64,000 nucleotides of DNA from Betaproteobacteria bacterium UBA2592 (lineage in GTDB: Bacteria; Pseudomonadota; Gammaproteobacteria; Burkholderiales; Rhodocyclaceae): assembly GCA_002340095.1 (NCBI GenBank), contig DDKS01000046.1, positions 1 to 64,000 on the forward strand, read 5' to 3'. Positions 58,060-64,000 of this stretch are shown piece after piece. Below the pieces are notes generated by a model. That model made no database searches and had not been told where the DNA came from. It saw only the letters and a program-made list of their open reading frames with translations. Position numbers and translations under genes: made by a program. How positions within the stretch are numbered: the stretch's first letter is position 1; every line of letters begins with the position of its first letter.

Positions 58060-60026
58060 GTGGGGAGCAGCCTCTGCCTCCCTATGGTTGCTGCGATCTC
58101 GGGCACGTGAATCTGACCAAGCTCGTGCGTGAGCCTTTCACGCCGAGGTCCTGGTTCGACTTCGACAAGCTCGCGGAAATAATTCCGGTACTCGTCCGCA
58201 TGCTGGACAACGTGCTGGATCTAACCACATGGCCGCTGCCGGAACAGCAACGCGAGGCACAAGCCAAGCGGCGCGTCGGCATCGGTATCACGGGTCTCGG
58301 TGATGCGCTCATCATGCTGGGCCTGAAATACAGCTCGGTGGAAGGGCGTGAATTCGCGAGGCGAGTCATGGAGCGGATACGCGACGTGGCTTACCTGGCA
58401 TCGGTGGAGTTAGCGAAAGAGCGCGGGGCATTCCCCGTGTTCGACGCCGAGAAGTACCTGGCGTCAGGATTTGCCAAGCGTTTGCCAAAGGCGATTCGCG
58501 AGGCGATCAAAGAGCACGGCATCCGCAATAGTCACCTCTTGAGCTTGGCGCCCACCGGAACAGGGTCGCTCACATTCGGCAACAACTGCTCAAGCGGTTG
58601 TGAGCCGGTCTTCGATTTCGTCCAGATGCGCAAGATCAAGCAGGCGGATGGATCGGAGAAGGTTGAGGAAGGTCTGATGGACTACGCCTACCTCGTCTAT
58701 CGCAAGATGGGCGGGGATGCGCAGCGTCTGCCGGATACCTTCGAGTCGGTGGCAACCCTCAAGGTTGCCGACCACCTGGAAATGCTCAAGGTGCTCGCGC
58801 CCTACGTCGATGCGGCGATCAGCAAGACGGTCAACGTCCCGGCCGATTACGGCTTCGACGACTTCAAGGGCATCTACCTCGATGCCTGGAAGGGCGGGCT
58901 CAAGGGCATTACGACCTACCGACCGAACAGCGAGATCGGCTCCGTGCTGATCTCGTCGAGCGAGGCAAAGAAACAGGCGGAAGACCTGGATTCGACCGAC
59001 CCGGACCGCAGGTTCAGGCTGACGAAGTTGCCGGAAACGGTGATGAAGAGCCTGCGCTGGCTGGACCGGCCGTACATGCCGGACGGCAATCCGTCCTACA
59101 CCTACATGGTGGAGCTGCCGGGAGGCGGCTTCTCCGTGCAGATCGGTCACTTCCACAACACGGGGGTGCATCCGTTCGAGGTGTGGATCAATGGCTCGGA
59201 GGCTCCGAGAGGGCTGGGAGCCATTGCCAAGACGCTGTCGGCCGATATGCGGGCCTTCGACAAAGGGTGGCTGCAACTGAAGCTGGACGCGTTGCTGAAA
59301 TGCGACGGCGATCCGGTGGATGTGGCGACGCCGCCCACCGGAGAGGTCACACGCATGCGGTCTGTCGTGGCGGCGATGGCCAAGATCATCGGCTATCACG
59401 CTCACAAGATCGGCTGGCTTCCTGGGGACGACGGAGACCTGATGTCGGCCATGATGTTCCGCAAGGAACCGAAAACCGGTACAGGCGGCACTCTGTCGTG
59501 GACCGTGGATATCAAGAACCCGGCGACGGGCGATGATTTTGCGATGTTCCTGAAAGAGCTGGAGATGCCCGATGGCACACGCCGGCCTTATTCGGTGTGG
59601 CTGGCGGGCGACTATCCGAAGACTCTGGATGGACTCTGCAAGCTGCTGTCCATCGACATGCGGATCATCGATCCAGCCTGGATCGGCATGAAGCTGCGCA
59701 AGCTCACGAGCTACAAGGAACCGCAGGGGGATTTCCTCGCACGGGTGCCTGGTAGCGAGAAGCAAGCGAACTTCACATCCACGGCGGCCTACGTGGCGAG
59801 GCTGCTCATTCACCGCTATCACCAACTCGGCCTCCTGAATGAGGACGGGACGGTGGAGACCAAGAACTCCTTCCTGGGTTCCGAGGCGGGCGGGAGTGAT
59901 GCGGCCGTCCGTGGCAGCCACGTCATCGCCGGGAAGAGGTGCCCTGAGTGTGGAGTCGATGCCGTCGTGAAATACAACGGCTGCGACAAATGCACGAATT
60001 GCGGGTACGTCGGCTCCTGCGGTTGA
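58060..60026 (+). CDS. nrdJ: B12-dependent ribonucleotide reductase NrdJ, exon 2
   Basis: The 3' exon begins inside the Cys codon and encodes about 655 residues: CGEQPLPPYGCCDLGHVNLTKLV, then the radical-domain motifs (HGIRNSHLLSLAPTGTGSL, TFGNNCSSGCEPVFDF), GLKGITTYRPN, and a C-terminal extension with a zinc-ribbon-like CPECG...CDKCTNCGYVGSC. The latter carries the redox-active cysteines typical of NrdJ. Read alone, the frame first shows an internal start near 58107, which is an artefact of the intron. It would support DNA synthesis of the element in hosts growing with or without oxygen. Confidence 0.88.
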
Positions 60027-60030
60027 TATA

Positions 60031-60060
60031 CCCCCTGCGCCGCGAGGCGCGGGGGATTTT
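60031..60060 (+). terminator. rho-independent terminator of nrdJ
   Basis: CCCCCtGCGCC (60031-60041) pairs with GGCGCGGGGG (60046-60055) around GCGA, followed by ATTTT. As in leaders 4, 7 and 10, the T run pairs again in the next hairpin. Confidence 0.75.
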
Positions 60061-60258
60061 CAAAGGGGCGTCATGCGCTTCTTTGGAAATCCTCTGGGTT
60101 CCGTAATGGACGCAGGGATAAGCGGTAGCTGGCCGCGCTCGATGAGCGAAGCAGCACTCAATCAAGCGTTCGGCAAACCGGACGCTTTCAGAAACCCCGC
60201 CGGGGCGCTCGTTCCCGGCAGGGGACAAGTGCCCAGGCATCGCCGAATGGAGAGTGTT
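60056..60258 (+). promoter_or_regulatory. structured leader RNA 12 (60259 gene), full architecture
   Basis: ATTTTCAAAGGGGCG (60056-60070) pairs with CGCTTCTTTGGAAAT (60076-60090), 15 continuous pairs including G-T. TAGCTGG (60126-60132) is closed by GCGG/CCGC; a GCTC-GAT-GAGC insert and AAGCAGCAC follow. A hairpin with CGG-CAAA-CCG comes next, then GCCGGG/CCCGGC (60199-60204, 60214-60219). GCGCT (60205-60209) can pair with AGTGC (60228-60232). The anti-SD pairing is not obvious in this copy. Confidence 0.65.
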
Positions 60259-60450
60259 ATGGGCATTTTGTTTGACATGGTCGCCTTCTACAGGTGGCTA
60301 GAGCAAGCATCGGAGCGAGAGCTTCTTGCTCGCCGTGACGAGGCGCTCAATATGGAAGCGCGACTGAGCGATGAAGACCTCAAGCGAGAGCTTCGTCGGC
60401 TGGTGCGGATGATCGAAGAGGAACTTGTGGCTCGAAAGTTTCGAGTCTGA
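60259..60450 (+). CDS. small charged helical protein, unknown
   Basis: A 63-residue protein (MGILFDMVAFYRWLEQASER at the start), very rich in Glu, Arg and Leu, likely a helical hairpin. ATGGAG at 60247-60252 provides the ribosome-binding site, the same layout as at 52372. Its 3' end overlaps the convergent gene by 71 bp. Confidence 0.5.
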   Translation: MGILFDMVAFYRWLEQASERELLARRDEALNMEARLSDEDLKRELRRLVRMIEEELVARKFRV

Positions 60451-60733
60451 AGTCATTGCGCCGTCCTCTTGCCAGGATGTCGGAAGCATTACCGCTTCCG
60501 CTGAAGACGGCAAGCAGGGCGGCGGCCTCATAGTTCGTCTTGGCCTTGTGTTCGACTCTCATCAACGCAAGGTCGAAGGCTTCCGCTCGCGACAGTTGGA
60601 AAGACTCACAGAGTTGGTCGAACTCGTCGTGATCGAAGACCCACGGCTGGCTGAACAGGAGATGCTTCTTGCGCTCCAGTTCGGCCTTGCCGCCCTCGAT
60701 GACCGTGAAAGCCTTGGCGCATGACTTGCTCAT
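60380..60733 (-). CDS. hypothetical protein on the reverse strand
   Basis: A 117-residue protein starting MSKSCAKAFTVIEGGKAELE, with a helical central region (DEFDQLCESFQLSRAEAFDLAL) that could be a DNA-binding domain. It is one of only two genes read backwards in this part of the element, each opposite a leader-controlled gene. Function unknown. Confidence 0.5.
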   Translation of the reverse strand: MSKSCAKAFTVIEGGKAELERKKHLLFSQPWVFDHDEFDQLCESFQLSRAEAFDLALMRVEHKAKTNYEAAALLAVFSGSGNASDILARGRRNDFRLETFEPQVPLRSSAPADEALA

Positions 60734-60760
60734 GCGCCCAGTCTAGCACGGTCGATTTTC

Positions 60761-60832
60761 AACCCCAAGCGGGGACGCCCTCCGTCCCCGAAGGGGCGTG
60801 GTGTCTCCGCCTTTTGTTTCAAGGAGACCACC
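60761..60832 (+). promoter_or_regulatory. structured leader RNA 13 (ArdC-like gene)
   Basis: CGGGGA (60770-60775) and TCCCCG (60785-60790) form the stem. ACGCCCT (60775-60781) pairs over 7 bp with GGGGCGT (60793-60799). GGTGTCTCC (60800-60808) pairs with the ribosome-binding GGAGAcCACC (60823-60832) over nine pairs with one bulge. No TAGCTGG element is present. Confidence 0.72.
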
Positions 60833-61708
60833 ATGCCACAACAAAAGCGTGAACGCCCAGATTGGGGGAAGCTGTTTCAGTCCATCCTCACCGAACCTGG
60901 GAAGCTCGGTGAGTATTACAACCTCTTCCATCGTTACAGTCTGGGGAACCAGGCTTTGGCGATGTTTGAGATGACGCTGCGGGGTATTCCCATCGGACCC
61001 ATCTCTAGCTTCAACGGATGGAAGAAGTTAGGACGAAAGGTCAAGAAGGGCGAAAAAGCCATCGCCCTTTGGATGCCCGTCGTCAAGAAGGAGACCATCC
61101 AGAAGGATGACGGGACGGAAGAGGAGGTGACCAAGCGGTTCTTCATCATGAAGAACAACTGGTTCGCCCTTGCACAGACCGAGCCGACCGATCCGGAAAA
61201 CCCCGGCACCGTGTCTACTCCGGAAACCCCGGAGTGGGATCGGAGGATGGCCCTGGAAAACCTTGGAATCACCGAAGTGCCGTTCGACCATGTCGACGGC
61301 AATTGCCAAGGTTTTGCTCGGCCAAACAAAGGCGAGATTGCCATCAACCCGCTGGCGGCGCTGCCGTGGAAGACCACCTTCCACGAACTGGCGCACTGCT
61401 TGCTGCACAGCAAGCAGGCAGAGTCCGCTTTCATCGACGATGGCGTCGTCGACATCACCATTGAGGAAGCGGAGGCGGAGTCCGTGGCTTTCCTCTGCTG
61501 CGCGACCCTGGGATTGCCCGGTCTCGAAGAAGCCCGAGGCTACGTCCAGGCATGGCTGGGCTCGTCGGCAAAAGCCGAAGAGTTCGCCAAGAAGAGCGCG
61601 GCCAGGGTGTTCTCTGCGGCGGACAAGATCCTCAAGGCTGGTACAGGTGTCGCCAAAGAGGAGAGAGGGACTGAAGCCAACGCCTGCACAACGGGAGAAT
61701 CGGCATGA
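60833..61708 (+). CDS. ArdC-like antirestriction / zinc metallopeptidase (DUF1738 type)
   Basis: The 291-residue protein has an N-terminal ssDNA-binding-like domain (GNQALAMFEMTLRGIPIGPISSFNGWKKLGRKVKKGEKAI with the conserved GW..LGR..KKGEK). It also has a C-terminal gluzincin domain with HELAHCLLH (HExxH) and a downstream EAEAESVAF glutamate. ArdC proteins protect incoming plasmid DNA from restriction. Its stop overlaps the next start (ATGA). Confidence 0.88.
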   Translation: MPQQKRERPDWGKLFQSILTEPGKLGEYYNLFHRYSLGNQALAMFEMTLRGIPIGPISSFNGWKKLGRKVKKGEKAIALWMPVVKKETIQKDDGTEEEVTKRFFIMKNNWFALAQTEPTDPENPGTVSTPETPEWDRRMALENLGITEVPFDHVDGNCQGFARPNKGEIAINPLAALPWKTTFHELAHCLLHSKQAESAFIDDGVVDITIEEAEAESVAFLCCATLGLPGLEEARGYVQAWLGSSAKAEEFAKKSAARVFSAADKILKAGTGVAKEERGTEANACTTGESA

Positions 61709-61890
61709 ACAAACGCAAACTGCTGTTCTCTACCTTCGAGCGCGATGGGCTGACTTACGTCAATCCGTTGCCGGCGTGCCATTCGGCCTGCATGTGGCGG
61801 GATGTTCTGGCGAAGATGGGTCGCTGCATCGACCGAATCTTGTGCTTGCGGCAAAGGGGGCTCCATGGACAAATTCCTGGTTCCCGCTGA
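61705..61890 (+). CDS. small hypothetical protein
   Basis: A 61-residue frame beginning MNKRKLLFSTFERDGLTYVN, translationally coupled to the ArdC-like gene. Several Cys and basic residues follow. It overlaps the next gene by 26 bp. It could be real or a bridge frame; evidence is limited to the coupling. Confidence 0.4.
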   Translation: MNKRKLLFSTFERDGLTYVNPLPACHSACMWRDVLAKMGRCIDRILCLRQRGLHGQIPGSR

Positions 61891-62521
61891 GCGCTGGCAG
61901 CAGATCGCATCAGCCAACTCCTGTCACCTTGCGGTCGAACAGAAAGCCAGTAGGCCTGTTTCTGTTCGGACGGCGGAGTATGGGGGCTTTCTCTATACGG
62001 CCTTTGGAGCCCTCCACGGACCCTTCGGGGAGGCCAGGAAACCCTACGTGGACGCCTACCGGCTGTTGCCGGCATCGATGTACACGGGGGAAACCACGCT
62101 TGCGTACCACGACGAGGAAGCCATCCGGGCTGGACAGCGCGACCGTGGAGACCATTCTGGCCTGATCGTTTCCGTGAAAGGCAAGCTGATGGTGTGCGCG
62201 GAACGGGTGCGATTCCTCATGGATCTGCCCGGAACTCGCCCACTGTCGCTGGCCGAGGCCACGGCCTACGACGAGGGCGAGCGGATGATAGGCTGGCGTG
62301 CGCTCTGGTACGGCGGCAAAGAGCCGGAATGGTTCTCTCTGCGGGGCCATCCGGTCGCAGTATATCGGGGACACAAGACCCTCGACGATGACCGAGCCGT
62401 GCTGCTCTGGAAGCACGACGGAGCAATACATGAACTCGGAATCGACGACGATGTGCTCCTCGACGGAGTCGATCGAGAGCGAGTGCCGGTGGCAAGTAAT
62501 GTCCAGTTGGCGCTCTTCTGA
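61865..62521 (+). CDS. hypothetical element protein
   Basis: A 218-residue soluble protein starting MDKFLVPAERWQQIASANSC, behind AAAGGGGG. It has many aromatic residues and a GGFLYTAFGALHGPFGEARKPYV-type segment without recognised motif. It is the last gene before the radC leader. Confidence 0.6.
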   Translation: MDKFLVPAERWQQIASANSCHLAVEQKASRPVSVRTAEYGGFLYTAFGALHGPFGEARKPYVDAYRLLPASMYTGETTLAYHDEEAIRAGQRDRGDHSGLIVSVKGKLMVCAERVRFLMDLPGTRPLSLAEATAYDEGERMIGWRALWYGGKEPEWFSLRGHPVAVYRGHKTLDDDRAVLLWKHDGAIHELGIDDDVLLDGVDRERVPVASNVQLALF

Positions 62522-62532
62522 TCAACCCTGAA

Positions 62533-62570
62533 ACCCGGGAGCGGTCGTCCATGATGGACGGCCGTTTCCG
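62533..62570 (+). terminator. terminator-like hairpin before the radC leader
   Basis: CCCGG and CCGGG arms enclose an inner stem CGTCCA-TGA-TGGACG (about 62548-62562). A GTTTT/AAAAC hairpin follows, echoing the terminator-plus-hairpin layout seen before leaders 4, 7, 10 and 12. Confidence 0.5.
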
Positions 62571-62608
62571 GGATGTTTTCTGCTTAACAAAACGAGGATT
62601 TTTGGTAT

Positions 62609-62645
62609 GCTTACCTTGGCGTGTCAGTAGCACGCCAAGGTAAGC
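62609..62645. repeat. perfect 15-bp inverted repeat
   Basis: GCTTACCTTGGCGTG (62609-62623) and CACGCCAAGGTAAGC (62631-62645) are exact complements around TCAGTAG. It is longer and more perfect than a normal terminator and lacks a T run. It lies upstream of the radC leader and could be a protein-binding site, a replication or transfer hairpin, or part of the RNA. Confidence 0.7.
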
Positions 62646-62680
62646 AGAATTCCAGCCGCTGGATATTCCGGCGACTCGAT

Positions 62681-62811
62681 CCTCCTAGCTGGGGAGGCGA
62701 AAGAAACAGCATCCAAGGCGATCAGGAAAATCTTGGTCGCGTCAATTTTCCCCACCGGGGCATCATGCCCCGAGTGGGGGCTGGTGCCCCTTTTTCATTC
62801 AAGGAGGCACC
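62681..62811 (+). promoter_or_regulatory. structured leader RNA 14 (radC)
   Basis: TAGCTGG (62686-62692) is closed by CCTCC/GGAGG and followed by AACAGCATCC. CGGGG/CCCCG (62756-62760, 62768-62772) follows. CATCA (62761-62765) can pair with TGGTG (62782-62786), while GGTGCCCCTT (62783-62792) pairs with AAGGaGGCACC (62801-62811) over ten pairs with one bulged A, hiding the ribosome-binding site. GGTG is shared by both. Confidence 0.75.
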
Positions 62812-63405
62812 ATGAAAGACCTTTCAAATGCTGACCTACTGGCCGTACTGGTGGGCAGCGCATCGGCCAAGGCACTGGCAGCCAAACCGCTCGCCGAGTT
62901 GTTCGGATTTTCGAAGCCGAGGCAGATGCAGTTGTGCGAGGAGTCGGCGGCTTACACCGTCCATCCGGCTCTCGCTGCAGCGAAGGAGCTTTTCGTTCGC
63001 TGTATCCGGGAACGCATGGAGGGTGAAGACCTATGCTTCTCTTCTCCGGAAACCGTCAAGACGTTTCTGTGCTCGAAAATCGGGCATCTGGAACATGAGT
63101 CGTTCTGGTGTCTGTGGCTCGATGCACAGAACCGTCTCATCGACGCAGGCGAGCTTTTCCGCGGCACGCTGACCCAAACCAGTGTCTATCCACGGGAGGT
63201 CGTGAAGAAGGCTCTTGCCGTCAACGCGGCGGCAGCGATCTTCGCTCACAATCATCCGTCCGGATCGCCGGAACCATCGAGAGCCGATGAGGTGATGACG
63301 AACACTCTCAAGTCTGCTCTTGCTTTGGTGGATGTCAGAGTGCTGGATCATTTCGTTGTCGCCGGCAAGCAGGCCACGTCGTTCGCAGCGAGAGGGCTGC
63401 TGTGA
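62812..63405 (+). CDS. radC: RadC-family JAB-domain protein
   Basis: The 197-residue protein has a short helix-hairpin region and the RadC JAMM metal site [16 protein letters not shown] (HxHPSG...SxxD). Glu and Tyr residues around [15 protein letters not shown] are also family-typical. Despite the name, its role in DNA repair is unproven; copies are frequent on mobile elements. The start is fixed by the AAGGAGG in the leader. Confidence 0.92.
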   Translation: MKDLSNADLLAVLVGSASAKALAAKPLAELFGFSKPRQMQLCEESAAYTVHPALAAAKELFVRCIRERMEGEDLCFSSPETVKTFLCSKIGHLEHESFWCLWLDAQNRLIDAGELFRGTLTQTSVYPREVVKKALAVNAAAAIFAHNHPSGSPEPSRADEVMTNTLKSALALVDVRVLDHFVVAGKQATSFAARGLL

Positions 63406-63677
63406 TGGGCGAGTTCAAACCCTTCCGGCAGGAACTGACCCTGATCGTGGATATCGATGAGCGGGGCTGGTTCAAGGCCCACGTCGAGAACCAGAACGGC
63501 AAGACGATCTTCGAGTTCTCGAACGAGGACGAGGAGACCGGCTGGCCGAGCGAAGATGGGCTGTGGCTCATCGAAGACGGTTTCATGCGGCACGGGCGCG
63601 ATACCGACGGGCTTCTGAGTTATCTGAAGTCTGCCGGGCTCGCAAAACCTGGCGCCGTCATGCGAGTGGAGGGGTGA
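63405..63677 (+). CDS. hypothetical protein after radC
   Basis: A 90-residue acidic protein ([20 protein letters not shown] at the start; FEFSNEDEETGWPSEDGLW). Its ATG overlaps the radC TGA by one base, so translation is coupled. No domain recognised. Confidence 0.6.
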   Translation: MGEFKPFRQELTLIVDIDERGWFKAHVENQNGKTIFEFSNEDEETGWPSEDGLWLIEDGFMRHGRDTDGLLSYLKSAGLAKPGAVMRVEG

Positions 63678-63680
63678 CCG

Positions 63681-63824
63681 ATGATCGGCCATTATCTCTA
63701 CGCAAGAGGCACCAAGGCCGAATGCATGCGGCTCGGCGAAGAGCTCGAACGCACGCAAGGGCTTAGATCATGGACGGTAGCGCCATTGGATGCCGGCAGA
63801 GGCATCTGGGGGCTGTTCGTCTGA
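63681..63824 (+). CDS. small hypothetical protein
   Basis: A 47-residue frame, MIGHYLYARGTKAECMRLGE and onward, starting 4 bp after the previous gene behind GGAGGGG. Its compact spacing and good ribosome-binding site support it; function unknown. Confidence 0.5.
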   Translation: MIGHYLYARGTKAECMRLGEELERTQGLRSWTVAPLDAGRGIWGLFV

Positions 63825-63827
63825 TGC

Positions 63828-63998
63828 ATGTCGTGGAGTTTCTATGGCGATAATGACCCGGCCTTTGGTGGGAATGCCGACGACCGACCGTTGGGCGTCA
63901 ATGGCCTGATCCTCGAACGCGGTTCAAGCGTCCCGCGTGCCGAGTTCAAGACCATCGAAGAAGCCCACGAAGTGGCCAAGGCCATCAAGAACCGGTGA
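63828..63998 (+). CDS. small hypothetical protein at the window edge
   Basis: A 56-residue frame beginning MSWSFYGDNDPAFGGNADDR and ending in EEAHEVAKAIKNR, a helical end. It starts 4 bp after the previous stop. It is complete and ends two bases before the window edge. The element continues beyond the window. Confidence 0.5.
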   Translation: MSWSFYGDNDPAFGGNADDRPLGVNGLILERGSSVPRAEFKTIEEAHEVAKAIKNR

Positions 63999-64000
63999 AT

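Noticed and set aside
56903..60026. nrdJ as a pseudogene broken by a frameshift and stop
   Set aside because: Removal of 256 nt restores the conserved active-site motif exactly and the segment folds as a group I intron core; simple decay would not do this.
47036..64000. CRISPR array, because of many similar GC-rich hairpins
   Set aside because: The hairpins lie singly before genes, differ in sequence and are not separated by unique spacers of equal length; no cas gene is present.

Overview
The window is GC-rich DNA from a betaproteobacterium. Gene content (polyhydroxyalkanoate synthesis with PhaR, cyanophycin synthesis, TRAP-fed lactate use, RatA/RatB/SmpB) and the strong C/G-ending codon bias suggest the Rhodocyclales/Azoarcus-Thauera-Azospira neighbourhood. 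That placement is an inference; there is no rRNA here to confirm it.

Positions 1-42.8 kb are chromosomal backbone. In order they carry: a PHA operon (phaC, two tandem phaB genes, phaR) followed by rimO and an FAD oxidase; a reverse-strand pair encoding an Hsp33 that lacks two zinc cysteines and an ArsC-like protein; a cyanophycin locus (DUF1854 protein and ABC exporter on one strand, two cyanophycin synthetases and an acyltransferase on the other); PEP carboxylase and two transporters; a lactate block (Dld-type D-lactate dehydrogenase, a DctPQM TRAP transporter, LutABC L-lactate dehydrogenase, and a divergent GntR/LldR regulator with three TNGTNNNACNA operator candidates); PEP synthase; then small membrane proteins, smpB, ratA-ratB, guaB and guaA. 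Lactate oxidation, PEP synthase and PEP carboxylase together make a coherent gluconeogenic and anaplerotic set, with PHA and cyanophycin as carbon and nitrogen stores.

At the guaA stop codon the style changes abruptly. From 42.8 kb to the end the window is one end of an integrated mobile element (integrative conjugative element or genomic island) inserted at the guaA 3' end. It holds a tyrosine integrase, an AlpA-like regulator, a UvrD-like helicase, an AcaB/DUF1845-like protein, a RecE-like nuclease, RecT annealing protein, SSB, a Toprim primase, a PemK-like toxin, a B12-dependent ribonucleotide reductase, an ArdC-like antirestriction protease, RadC and many small unknown proteins. The element runs off the right edge, so no far attachment site or conjugation genes are seen.

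The most unusual content is RNA. About fourteen cistrons of the element are preceded by related structured leaders. The parts that recur, in order, are a terminator-like hairpin, a 14-15 bp hairpin that re-pairs the terminator U-tract, a hairpin with an invariant TAGCTGG loop (7 copies, five different but always complementary stems), a box AARCAGCATC, and a GC-rich hairpin whose loop can pair downstream as a pseudoknot. Last comes an anti-Shine-Dalgarno segment that pairs with the ribosome-binding site. In several copies the same GGTG-type bases serve both the pseudoknot and the anti-SD pairing, so the leader looks like a translational switch shared by a regulon. In addition, the ribonucleotide reductase gene is interrupted inside the codon of its presumed catalytic cysteine by a 256-nt ORF-less intron with a group I P3/P7/P8 core.
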